Shown in pieces: positions 18,501-22,073 of a DNA stretch of 22,073 nt. The DNA comes from a virus, in the IMG/VR virus record IMGVR_UViG_3300017743_000153, positions 1 through 22,073 of that record. The stretch is one strand, 5' to 3'. The position numbers and the translations under genes are program-made. Under the pieces are notes generated by a model. It ran no database searches and had not been told where the DNA came from. It saw nothing but the letters and a program-made list of their open reading frames with translations. The first letter of the stretch is position 1; each line of letters starts with the position of its first letter.

Positions 18501-18631
18501 GTACCACCTTGATACTCTTGTGACTTATAGTATTGCTTTATGAATTCTGGAAGAAGAGGAAAGTCTTCCAAAACATACCTAGGAAATTGACTCTCAACAA
18601 TATCCTGGAACTGAACTCTATCTACTGCCAT
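6533..18631 (-). CDS. Giant gp7-like baseplate wedge/tail structural protein with YHYH domain
   Basis: This uninterrupted 4032-aa protein fills the gp7 position between gp6 and the fibre/gp8 genes. Its first 230 residues resemble a segment near the C-terminus of T4 gp7: a helical start (FPLLPEFIKQYYKSQEY, 24-40), then FYKSKGTDQSFK and LFRALYGEEVEV (198-222), where T4 has a similar FYSTKG...LFKVLYNEEVEIE. The rest is a mosaic of repeats: EIIHYxS/RGFSG-type motifs (about 97-125, 1563-1615, 3114-3160), HG-xx-GD-x-V-x-Y repeats (about 585-1893), GxGY repeats (about 730-3815), a YHYH domain (about 1200-1370), three tandem beta modules (2585-2910), and three INDxxQxP motifs (about 3077, 3263, 3544). 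It begins 9 nt after the gp6 stop and has no Shine-Dalgarno. T4 gp7 is about 1032 aa. The wedge role is inferred from position and the N-terminal match. Confidence 0.78.
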   Translation of the reverse strand: MAVDRVQFQDIVESQFPRYVLEDFPLLPEFIKQYYKSQEYQGGTLDLIQNIDKYVKVDELFNLKTSTQLNGALDYTATTIPTSSLTNFTEGFPETNGLIKIDQEIIHYESISNNSFINCIRGFSGITTYVSGNQPDQLTFNQTEASEHTDNSVIQNLNVIFLQEFFRKLKNQIAPGFNDRQFFSDLDQRNFLYNVDSFYKSKGTDQSFKILFRALYGEEVEVIKPSEFLFRPSNADYKVEKDFVVEQVLGDPLKLKNLTLFQDSTNSRGSVSDVKPIIYGDKQYYQISIDSGYARDISVSGSIFGEFKVNPKTKLLNNVSIGSTILDVDSTIGFPDTGKLIIKDNVGDIVSIAYTGKSVNQFFNVYGVDDTFTSKEDIRLDDYSYAYVGFDTSNQIQVRITSTLKEFKLKQDSYFYSEGDTINIQTLGIERGDERSQNWYSNIKTEWNIEDIELVDELEKSYFITLLDSHFLRPGYQITLRSNSGLQLPGIVIRSSSANTFLAKLAANVGSISYIKVENQLLKGNSGKYPTLNNFVANIQNVYQKFDGDVVVASNSLPNYSNIFTDPYDKKITFSGSSADLETLVLTTNQDHGFLNGDAIFYKPGVIKSTTIAPDGITVTTEVESKFENIEANVYYVKRINSTSIKLSRSRSDIFSEKFVTLLGTVSNNEFIYYDFYNKKLSPQNIVREVLTPDNKSGNYLTEPGYSGILINGVEILNYKSGEGLKYGDLRSLEITNPGEGYDIINPPVLSIVDDYGSGAEGTVSIEGDLVGLNLIDRGFDYLNVPTVTITGGNPTEEAIARVNMTSIVHSLNFNSELNSRLSATTINIGINTEANLIGFSTFHKLNLADKVFYDAKDGNPIAGLSTNTFYYVELVDTSTIKLHTSEDNARVGINTVDIVDFGTGFQAITAVDHKSIVSDIYIINPGKGYKNNQRKIPVIGINTASNRFNIPNHGYSSGEIIKYSTTTSGIVGLSTTENYYVNKVDDDNFSLSLVGTGATDNKYFYDRNILVDISTIGNGSFNYLPIEVTVDGIIGVNTVTGQDFQCKVQPLFRGSIQSVDLTNNGVAYGSSEIINFNRQPNIAFNSGKDAQLTPIVSNSKIVDIIVNDGGSGYNSSPNLIVTGEGRFAKLTPIIENGVITSVKIMRGGSDYISGSTNIQVEPAGKYGETEAVIRNWNINLFERDFDNIGVDDGFVSESIDDNSLEYCHLYAPRPLRSNTYVISGSDETQYGISDLTLAGGIEKTSSYHSPILGWAYDGNPIYGPYGFTDPQGGNISQMISGYELRTNPTNRPPTSLFPLGYFIEDYIFTDRGDLDIHNGRFCVTPDYPNGRYCYFSTLNTFSVDSTGPFKNYRRPTFPYFIGNTFYSKPNTANFGVLSNQSDYNLENGEWFRNTIAYHTNDDNSGYDYVFNSDKEKNQSLDILSISKGSIESIGITTGGNFYKVNDRILINNEGTSGTDAQGRVERVAGVDVNYINFETTGLDNIEFGNIQNLNQFIGFSTQSIPFNNTDIVTISGLSTTFSGYSGVTNTRLGIRTDNFVLTLGVGSTSVTGLTTYFYVSGDLNYPTIRENDILGIGTENIKVLNIDDRSRRIRVRREYDGISCGLAHTNSTILFEDPRKFRINVGALKTTSALKINKEYYFYPQEVVGVGTVGVGSTITFSNPGVGVTQMFVPTKQIYLPNHGLSVNDRLYYNRQGGTAIGVWNGITPTFKNLDTYNFYYTAPISRDFIGLSTNKIGMGTEAQFVGVGTTSGLLYFTSVPTNDYHSFLTDKDDVLTGRISRTTVNVATSGTHGLSVVDTVYISVKPTDTKTVSVTYDDSSRRILFDPKSITATDTVKNTATIIGHDFVKGDKVLYREGSSSINGLDDDQLYYVYPYDTNSIQLIKEKFQLSKDRPKVIDIVSSGNGTLFKINPPLYVKRNNRLKFDLSNPSLSFVVSGVRYSAFELRLYSDSEYTNVYDTSKTKTTFEVTTSGQPGIDSDANLTLLVSDEVPTNLWYKFVPINNDIITNVKKEIFIDTDVNSHQEISVEKTRYDGVHTLSGIGTTTFSYNVSLEPDVSTYNIENSVTTYETTSSTALGPISRISMLDNGSNYDSIPSIKRVTTSHGSGCILKPQSTSIGKIERVTFNSQNIGFDYPTDETLRPIANPPEILELESLTSFESIGISSGGRNYLRSPSLVVLDGFTREVVEDLDLTYSLGDNQVTILQNSTGMFNVTPEIIPIDNTNGIGIASLTYTSSTKTVRLYLNSTFSDASAFPYNIGSKIFVENLNVGVNSTAKGYNSENYSYQFFSITDLDSKIGGGGAYIDYSLKEYLSDSDVPGSVDLSNSAGRVIPVDHFPIFNTTLTTNDFFKNEIILYEGKQTGRVESWNPVTEILKVDTSKEYEVGQIVRGLSSDTQAVIRTKIDFDAEITTGAGATITYGWQKNTGFLNDSLQRIPNNEYYQTFSYSIKSRVPYDTWEDPVSALNHTSGYKEFSDLQVISIEDQPLAIVQPFDSDVETTTDIVGRASVYCFYDFDYVTESNNTINGVLSSDEIFFENRILSDYFQSVGNRVLDIDDFSGEFFSNERPTKYSDIDAFEFNDIYNKIFTFVRDRIFTDERQLSIVSLIQSESVGYMQEYATLETYPELGYFDYFSTADGWNLQFHPVKFANNIYDTSTISISIKDNITSIGNTQLGNSVALQSTRTTVPDGVTTQIVDTTAANDRAMKVLVLQEDDKGEYAFNELNLIHDGTDVHMVDYGQMQTKPGSYSSTGFGTFGSRIDGGGNFILEYTPNVGSAVTTNCSVVRISDSASGISSLTFQESRLNSGFKNIASSGSPSANTILQFEEPYSTGYYVVSVKDTTNSQYEMFEVCVIASESNHSFVEFANVYTGNSIGQIGFTTTGKYRNLTYTPNASTDVQVRTFGIEQKLYDDDVSAPTNFNLNNVDIKSDRGLYSGTKLDLRTAFDLKHDGLPIFERQFAGNTSTIFDFDNNTLFLKEHFFVTGENVTYSYAGNGTEQAIGIAATNVTGIGVTNKLPKDLFVVKIGDGSVRFAESAEKALRLNPEVLQFTSVGIGTSHNITAKKQNSKALIAVDNMIQAPLSETQITTSLNGNIIFDSILGTTGITSIAAADLVKINDEVMRVISVGVGGAENLTVQRGQLGTNLEPHGIGSTITKMSGTYNIVGSTLNFISPPYGAIPLSTTSSAPSERDYTGLTTHSTFQGRTFMRTAPVNTDRETYFANHVFDDVSNNFTGLRSEFRLTSGGQNTTGFSTDNAIILINNIFQEPLGVQANQGTYDLSETVSGISSIRFEESGAAYGYDPNRSNLPIGGFIVSIGSTEGGGYQPLIGAGGTVTVSVAGTITSVSIGNSGSGYRSGLGTVFVGVQTSSIGTPNIQTIGTATVSGGNVTSVTITNPGSGYTSTNLPKLVIDDPASYTNIPLVYSGSSIQGIGQSATIDIQVGSGGSVIDYQLKQEGFAYGNGEILTVNVGGATGIPTSGTFSEFQITIDEIYQDDFNGFSIGQLQVLDNFDSQFDGLSRSFRLSVNDVALSIQSAPGSPIEVDKTLLIFINDVLQQPEVAYNFTGGGTVQFVEPPEPGDSSKVLFYKGSGDVDVVFTDVLETVKTGDTLDINNNPKQGQGSGLNEDVRTVVGINTIDSVQTTTYNGPGVTNDTTLSRPLIWCKQQIDKVINGQEIGKDRVEYEPLIYPTSYLIQPISLVSTIAYVDSVRPLFDTQSESNSRDFQKKIKILSQDNSVSASATAIVSGLGTVSINVTNVGSGYTIAPTLSIANPSDGTRATGTLSLSSGSVGVVTITNPGTGYTDTNPPLVLISEPTIVREEIGVDDYSGDYGILVGFGLSTVSGGNEIILDFYIPTDSFMRDSEYVGTGITVSGIGTGDYFSVFNSNVDTTETIDSNRIDGTPIGITTSFIDCVYQVKSTYTLEKNVIGVGNTTVRRVFVNVGNISTESFSSSLITFDSSSYTLDTRTFTVYAGGISSASNMGRFSWGKIQFEGRTSPQEFSFYGNNGIIGISSSGLLSRFEPLKYRDYTS
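7185..7415 (-). repeat. GxGY beta-repeat pair in the giant protein (C-terminal cluster)
   Basis: Residues about 3739-3815 contain two consecutive units, VTNVGSGYTIAPTLSI and ITNPGTGYTDTNPPLVLI, separated by a Gly/Ser/Thr-rich strand. They follow the pattern hydrophobic-T-N-x-G-x-G-Y-x4-P-x-hydrophobic. Similar units occur elsewhere in this protein and in gp8. Confidence 0.7.
8388..8635 (-). repeat. GxGY beta-repeat pair in the giant protein (middle C-terminal cluster)
   Basis: Residues about 3332-3414 contain ITSVSIGNSGSGY and VTSVTITNPGSGYTSTNLPKL, the two most regular copies in the protein. Each is introduced by a 'G-x-V/I-T-S-V' strand. A weaker copy, LKQEGFAYGNGEILTV, follows at about 3452-3467. 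Confidence 0.7.
9895..10880 (-). repeat. Three tandem divergent beta modules in the giant protein
   Basis: Residues about 2585-2665, 2703-2785 and 2832-2910 share one pattern. Each has a hydrophobic strand plus acidic turn (FTFVRDRIFTDERQL, VLVLQEDDKGEYAF, VVSVKDTTNSQYEM), then a V-x-h-I strand, an aromatic-rich strand ending in YA, YG or FA (MQEYATLET, HMVDYGQMQT, FVEFANVYT), and a late F-x-P or Y-T-P turn. This looks like a repeated beta-sandwich domain. The alignment was made by eye. Confidence 0.55.
14520..15020 (-). other. YHYH domain inside the giant protein
   Basis: Residues about 1200-1370 carry the signature of the YHYH family: SSYHSPILGWAYDGNPIYG with Y1248 and H1249, then GPYGFTDPQGG, DIHNGRFCVTPDYP with H1318, and GRYCYFSTL. 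The family is found in marine bacteria and phage structural proteins. Its biochemical function is not established to my knowledge. Here it is embedded among beta repeats. Confidence 0.8.
16258..16440 (-). repeat. GxGY beta-repeat pair in the giant protein (N-terminal cluster)
   Basis: Residues about 730-791 contain ITNPGEGYDIINPPVLSI and LIDRGFDYLNVPTVTI. They fit the same strand pattern as the C-terminal clusters, so the repeat type spans almost the whole protein. Confidence 0.65.
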
Positions 18632-18640
18632 TTTCTGATA

Positions 18641-20752
18641 TTAGTAGGAATATGATGAAGTTGAACTTGATGTTGAACTGGAAGGTTGTGATGTAGTTGA
18701 TGATGTAGTAGTTGATGATGTATTATAATTTGATGATGACGATGATGTAGTGTTAACAGACACCCTAGAACCAATAACCTGTGCTCCAGAATCAGTAGAG
18801 TCAGTAGATGTAGAAGAAGAAACTATTGGAGTTCTTCTTACCAAGTTATTTGCGTAACTTGAGGATACGAGATAGTTTGTTCCAGAAACATCACTTCCTG
18901 TTGCAATTCTATCTGTTACCATATTTACCTTCATATTAAAGGGGTCTAATTGGAGATACAGATCTTGTAATCCAATAACATCATTTGAATAAGGTGTTGC
19001 TGAGATCTCAACCAAGTTAGTTCCACGGAATACATCAGTAGAAATAATATTGATTGGGTTGAGTTTAATCTCACCCTTTAAGTAATCAATAGTTCCAATC
19101 GATCTTCTCAGGACCACTGGTTCAGTTGGAGAGTTGAGTTTGAATAAGAAAACAATTCCTGTCTTCAAATCCCCCGAAGGAGTATCACCAAGATAAACAG
19201 TGTCTGAGATACCACTAATCTTAAATCCTGAAGAACGAATATTGTATCCAATTTGTCCTTGATGAATACCATGTCCATGATTTACAATCTGGAAACGATT
19301 ACCAAAACAAATTTCATACTCAGTAAAAGTATTCATTGTAGCCTGAAGATCTCTTCTAATATCTACAGTTGTGATATTAGAAGTAATAGACTCATGACTT
19401 TCATCAATGATTTTTTGAAATTTACTGTATTTAAACCTTGCCCCAAACTTATTTAACTCAGTAGAATTGGAGTATAAATTAGAGTTTTGTGTTATTAGAC
19501 TTGAAACAAAACTACTATTTGGTGCTCTGTTTGAGTTGTAATAAACATTCGAGTTTGTTTCAACATACAGGTACTTAAGATCAATAATCTCAGTTACAAT
19601 ACCTGCTACAGAATACTTACTAATTTGTCTCTTAATATTTTCTTTAATTGTGCTTGAAAGGAATACGCCATTAGTTGGCTTGATGCTCACAAATACCTTA
19701 CCATATTGTGGAGGTGTGAGTTCTTCACCACCAAAAGCAGAAACAGATTCAGTCTCAGGATAGATGGTAGGAACAATTGCCTCAAAGTCACCAGCAGTAA
19801 CTGCACGATTCTGTGATGAATAGATTTGTGTAGAGTACTTCTTAATTGATTCCACACTCTCAATAATACTACCACCATAAGATGGTTCATTAACAGTAAC
19901 TAATGATACTCCACTCGTGATTGCATTATTATTATTATCTCTAAGTGTTCCTGCGTATCTCAGTGAAGTTACTCCATTAGCATTATCACCATCACATGTA
20001 ATGTAATTGATTTCAATATAGTTTGGTTCTTGTAATGCCACACCAAATGTTCCATCACCAAACATCACTTCATATCTTTCAGAGCCAATCTCTTGAAGGA
20101 AGTATACGGGTGAGGATGGTCCTACCTCAAATAAACTATCAAACTGTTTAAAAGTTCTAGTGACAGTTGAAGATTGTGATTCTCTTACACTTACACGAAT
20201 TAAAGAAGTATCAATACCAACATTAGGTAAAATAAATTTTTGTGTCTTATTGCGTGAAGATACTGTATAAGTTTGTTTTAAGTATGTTCCCTGGAATACA
20301 TCAATATTGGTAAAGTTTGCAATTCCATCAGAATCAACTGAAACTGTAATATCATTTGGAATTGAGAATGTATATGATTTTTTACCAGATTCGCCAACAA
20401 TTGCTACAATTCCAGATTTTAAAGTAACAAATGTTGCTGTGGTATTAGATACATCTACTAAGAAAGAAATATTAGCTATAGATGCTTTCCTTGACCTTGG
20501 AAGATATCCTACGTTACGTGATAGTGATACAACATTCTCTCTCAATGTTGCACTATCAATGAATACTTCATTCGTCACCATGTTGGCGTTGTATGAAGTA
20601 ATATAAGTGTTATATGCTAGAGTATCGACTATCGTAGATAAGTTCGATCCTTCAAAGTCATAATCCGTGAAGTTTGAATTAGCACGAAGATAATCTTTAA
20701 TGGATGCCTTGATCTGATCGAAATCTAGATTACTAAAATTTACTAGAGGCAT
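18641..20752 (-). CDS. 6: Baseplate wedge subunit, T4 gp6-like
   Basis: This 703-aa protein resembles T4 gp6 (660 aa), the wedge component whose dimers join neighbouring wedges into the ring around the hub. The N-terminal match is strong: IKASIKDYLRANSNFTDYDFEGS, then TLAYNTYI, the TLRENVVSLSRNVGYLPRSRKA segment at about 69-90, and a conserved NGV(T/S)-type segment near 265. T4 has the equivalent DYDFEGSRLN and LAYNT. The family also shares the baseplate-J fold. The last 60 residues (644-703) are almost entirely Ser, Thr, Asn and Tyr and look disordered. The ATG directly abuts the gp25 TAA stop, so the two are probably translationally coupled. The stop lies 9 nt before the giant gene. No strong Shine-Dalgarno is seen. 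Confidence 0.93.
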   Translation of the reverse strand: MPLVNFSNLDFDQIKASIKDYLRANSNFTDYDFEGSNLSTIVDTLAYNTYITSYNANMVTNEVFIDSATLRENVVSLSRNVGYLPRSRKASIANISFLVDVSNTTATFVTLKSGIVAIVGESGKKSYTFSIPNDITVSVDSDGIANFTNIDVFQGTYLKQTYTVSSRNKTQKFILPNVGIDTSLIRVSVRESQSSTVTRTFKQFDSLFEVGPSSPVYFLQEIGSERYEVMFGDGTFGVALQEPNYIEINYITCDGDNANGVTSLRYAGTLRDNNNNAITSGVSLVTVNEPSYGGSIIESVESIKKYSTQIYSSQNRAVTAGDFEAIVPTIYPETESVSAFGGEELTPPQYGKVFVSIKPTNGVFLSSTIKENIKRQISKYSVAGIVTEIIDLKYLYVETNSNVYYNSNRAPNSSFVSSLITQNSNLYSNSTELNKFGARFKYSKFQKIIDESHESITSNITTVDIRRDLQATMNTFTEYEICFGNRFQIVNHGHGIHQGQIGYNIRSSGFKISGISDTVYLGDTPSGDLKTGIVFLFKLNSPTEPVVLRRSIGTIDYLKGEIKLNPINIISTDVFRGTNLVEISATPYSNDVIGLQDLYLQLDPFNMKVNMVTDRIATGSDVSGTNYLVSSSYANNLVRRTPIVSSSTSTDSTDSGAQVIGSRVSVNTTSSSSSNYNTSSTTTSSTTSQPSSSTSSSTSSYSY
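18644..18823 (-). other. Ser/Thr-rich low-complexity C-terminal tail of gp6
   Basis: Residues 644-703 of gp6 include runs such as NTTSSSSS, TSSTTTSSTTS and PSSSTSSSTSSYSY. On the plus strand this appears as gatgatgtag-like simple sequence. It lies beyond the end of the gp6 fold as judged by T4 length, so it is probably a flexible extension. Confidence 0.8.
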
Positions 20753-21154
20753 TTATCTGGTAAGCTCTAAGGCGAATGAGAGTTGTTGTGGATCAACGTC
20801 AATACCTATGATCTCATAGTTAATGACTACACTATATTCATTATCATCATATAATGGATTAACCTGAACTTCTTTCAGATCTACTCTAGATTCGAAGTTT
20901 TTGATGGTTTCTTCAATTTCTGTTTTAATTGCTAGTGTAGTAATTTGATCCATAGGATCGAATAACAACTCAGACACCCTAGATCCAAAGAATGGATTGA
21001 AAGGTTTGTCACCACGAGCAGTAAAAATTATATTACGAATAGAACGAGCAATGGCATTAGAATTTTTCAGTATAATCAAGTCATCGTTTAACGGATTAAC
21101 TTCGAAGACTGCACTGATGTCCTTAAACCCTTTGCTAATTCTTTCAGCAGGCAC
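20753..21154 (-). CDS. 25: Baseplate wedge subunit and sheath initiator, T4 gp25-like
   Basis: This 133-aa protein matches the GPW/gp25 family and is one residue longer than T4 gp25. In the T4 baseplate gp25 sits against the gp6-gp7 core and nucleates the contractile sheath. The central signature, RSIRNIIFTARGDKPFNPFFGS (38-59) followed by LLFDP, matches T4 SIKN...RKGSRPFDPEFG. The conserved EPR motif of the family reads ESR here (E88-S89-R90). The start is GTG at 21154-21152. The upstream frame has a TAG stop within about 30 nt and no ATG, so this is the best start. The gene abuts gp6. A hairpin and a CTAAATA motif lie just upstream. Confidence 0.93.
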   Translation of the reverse strand: MPAERISKGFKDISAVFEVNPLNDDLIILKNSNAIARSIRNIIFTARGDKPFNPFFGSRVSELLFDPMDQITTLAIKTEIEETIKNFESRVDLKEVQVNPLYDDNEYSVVINYEIIGIDVDPQQLSFALELTR

Positions 21155-21178
21155 GTATTTGATACAACAAATCTACCT

Positions 21179-21185
21179 TATTTAG
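21179..21185 (-). promoter_or_regulatory. Possible late promoter upstream of gp25
   Basis: The minus strand reads CTAAATA, similar to the T4 late element TATAAATA, with 24 nt between the motif and the gp25 GTG. The spacing resembles that of the three NATAAATA motifs before the fibre genes and gp8. It lies directly after a hairpin, which would suit a transcription unit boundary. Confidence 0.4.
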
Positions 21186-21208
21186 AACACTAATCCTCAG
21201 TTAGTGTT
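21186..21208. repeat. Perfect inverted repeat overlapping the 53-aa gene stop
   Basis: AACACTAA (21186-21193) and TTAGTGTT (21201-21208) form an 8-bp stem with a 7-nt loop. On the coding strand the stop codon of the 53-aa gene lies in the 3' arm. No U-run follows, so it is not a standard intrinsic terminator. It could be an mRNA-end or processing hairpin. Confidence 0.6.
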
Positions 21209-21351
21209 ACCTGTTCAGAACCACAAGTACAGATATGATCAGGGTCAGAACAATCAGTTGTTTCAAAGAGTCCATCTGTATTCACCTTTTTCATTTGTCG
21301 AGGATTTTTCTCATCATTCGCAATCTCCCTTAGGAATTCCTGGTTGCTCAT
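21190..21351 (-). CDS. Small 53-aa protein of unknown function, overlapping the upstream gene
   Basis: An ATG at 21351-21349 opens 53 codons ending in TAG at 21192-21190. It overlaps the last 38 nt of the 228-aa gene in another frame. AAGGAG is 7 nt upstream of the ATG, the best ribosome-binding site seen in the window, and it decides this start over the internal Met20. The protein is acidic, starts MSNQEFLREIANDEKNPRQM, and has a C-terminal cluster C34, H39, C41, C43 (C-x4-H-x-C-x-C), which might bind a metal. No signal peptide or membrane segment is visible. I do not recognise the family. Confidence 0.75.
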   Translation of the reverse strand: MSNQEFLREIANDEKNPRQMKKVNTDGLFETTDCSDPDHICTCGSEQVTLTED

Positions 21352-22000
21352 TTTCTCTCTCCTTAGCGGTTTTCCAAAAGTACTCGTCTTCGCGTCCCAT
21401 ACCTAATCGTTCAAATCCATTCTCTACAGAATAGTATTCAGTTGATACCTTAAAGTCAGGCATCTTAGGATCTACAGGTGTAAGACTATTGTCAAAGATT
21501 CTCATACGATTGTTTGGATACAAGGCATATTGACCGTTATCCAACTCAATCAGATTATGAGACTTATGTTCTGCAGGATTCTCAGATGTTGCATAATCAA
21601 TCACATCTGGATCTGCATGATAGTTGTCAATGGTACAGATATAAGTACCCTTCATGATATCATGATCTCTTGTATATAGTTCAAAGTCCATAGATCCAAT
21701 GAACTGTTTTGCAATACTTACTACACCATAATCCATACAGTTCCAAAACTGTAGGTTAGGTAGATTCATATCTGGATCAGGTGTCTTCGGTTCTGATACA
21801 AACGCACTGATAGGAAGTTTATCATACATTGCTGCATACTCTGGGAGATATGTCTCAAAGTAGAATGCACGTCCTGGCATACTCTTACAAGAAACCCAGA
21901 CACCCTTTACAAACTCTCCGTGACCAGATTGATGATCTGTTAGATATTCTTTTCTTACCCACACTTCTACTGCAGGAAGATTACAAATCAAAGAAGCCAT
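21314..22000 (-). CDS. Conserved-type hypothetical phage protein, 228 aa
   Basis: The frame extends to a TTG at 22006, but I choose the ATG at 22000-21998, which gives MASLICNLPAVEVWVRKEYL. The TTG would start inside the end of the terminator T-run. The protein is soluble-looking, rich in aromatic and acidic residues, with segments WVSCKSMPGRAFYFETYLPEY, PNLQFWNCMDYGVV and GQYALYPNNRMRIFD. No transmembrane segment or nucleotide-binding motif is seen. I recall similar proteins as uncharacterised in T4-like cyanophages but know no function. The start has no Shine-Dalgarno, and an intrinsic terminator ends only 7 nt upstream. The 3' end overlaps the 53-aa gene, suggesting coupling. Confidence 0.85.
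   Translation of the reverse strand: MASLICNLPAVEVWVRKEYLTDHQSGHGEFVKGVWVSCKSMPGRAFYFETYLPEYAAMYDKLPISAFVSEPKTPDPDMNLPNLQFWNCMDYGVVSIAKQFIGSMDFELYTRDHDIMKGTYICTIDNYHADPDVIDYATSENPAEHKSHNLIELDNGQYALYPNNRMRIFDNSLTPVDPKMPDFKVSTEYYSVENGFERLGMGREDEYFWKTAKERENEQPGIPKGDCE
21359..21364 (-). promoter_or_regulatory. Shine-Dalgarno site of the 53-aa gene
   Basis: AAGGAG lies inside the 228-aa coding region, 7 nt before the ATG at 21351. It supports expression of the small overlapping gene and is the only strong Shine-Dalgarno noted in front of a gene in this window. Confidence 0.75.
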
Positions 22001-22007
22001 ACGCAAT

Positions 22008-22033
22008 AAAAAAGACCCTAATATGTAGGGTCT
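22008..22033 (-). terminator. Intrinsic terminator after the upstream gene
   Basis: On the minus strand AGACCCTA and TAGGGTCT form an 8-bp perfect stem with a CATAT loop, followed by TTTTT then ATT. It sits 6 nt after the TAG that ends the upstream partial frame and 7 nt before the ATG of the 228-aa gene, so it probably terminates the preceding transcript. Confidence 0.88.
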
Positions 22034-22039
22034 CTAATA

Positions 22040-22072
22040 CTAACGTCCTTGTCCTCGGTAACGTTTGGGTTT
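22040..22072 (-). CDS. 3' end of an upstream gene (partial)
   Basis: The frame entering from the right edge reads KPKRYRGQGR and stops at TAG (22042-22040), just before the terminator. The tail is strongly basic. Another frame gives NPNVTEDKDVSIRDPTY with its stop inside the hairpin, which is less likely. Too little is present to name a product. Confidence 0.45.
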   Translation of the reverse strand, partial: KPKRYRGQGR

Positions 22073-22073
22073 A

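Noticed and set aside
18651-18745. Tandem gatgatgtag-like repeat as a regulatory or structural DNA element
   Set aside because: It is fully explained by Ser/Thr codons in the gp6 tail, which stays in frame to its stop.
22001-22006. TTG start at 22006 for the 228-aa protein
   Set aside because: It lies inside the end of the terminator T-run and adds only two residues, while an ATG is available at 22000.
1-22073. Integrase, transposase, CRISPR array, tRNA genes or photosynthesis auxiliary genes
   Set aside because: None was seen on either strand; the window is filled with structural genes.

Overview
This window reads as part of the baseplate and tail-fibre region of a T4-like marine myovirus, most probably a cyanophage of Synechococcus or Prochlorococcus. 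Three neighbouring minus-strand genes resemble T4 baseplate wedge proteins gp25, gp6 and gp8. A very large gene sits where gp7 would be expected. The fibre proteins carry the 'MAKLGI.TGSAPNDGTGD' start and the glycine-rich and 'GIST' repeats common in marine T4-like phages. The DNA is AT-rich by eye and tightly packed. All assigned genes are on the minus strand, so the transcription order runs from high to low coordinates. Family assignments are from memory and sequence inspection; no search was run.

Layout in transcription order. A 3' fragment of an upstream gene ends at 22040 and is followed by an intrinsic terminator (22008-22033). Next come a 228-aa protein of unknown function (21314-22000) and an overlapping 53-aa protein (21190-21351), which has the only strong Shine-Dalgarno sequence seen in the window. 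A hairpin and a late-promoter-like motif then precede gp25 (sheath initiator, 20753-21154). Gp6 (18641-20752) follows directly. A single 12.1-kb gene (6533-18631, 4032 aa) comes next. Its N-terminus resembles part of T4 gp7, and the rest is a mosaic of repeated beta-rich modules plus a YHYH domain. Two paralogous fibre-like genes follow (703 aa and 902 aa), each with its own copy of a NATAAATA late-promoter-like leader. Then come gp8 (58-1614) and the first 17 codons of a further structural gene.

How the genes fit together. In T4, gp6, gp7 and gp8 build the baseplate wedge around the tail-tube hub, and gp25 starts sheath polymerisation. Here the wedge genes keep the 25-6-7-8 order, but two fibre genes lie between the gp7-like gene and gp8, and the gp7-like protein is about four times the T4 length. 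The most unusual feature is a cupredoxin-like segment in each fibre. Each has His, then C-x2-H-x2-M, the ligand pattern of type 1 blue-copper proteins such as amicyanin. One sits at the C-terminus of the 703-aa protein and one in the middle of the 902-aa protein. No RNA genes, CRISPR arrays, insertion sequences or integration genes were seen, and no gene-free stretch exceeds 300 bases.
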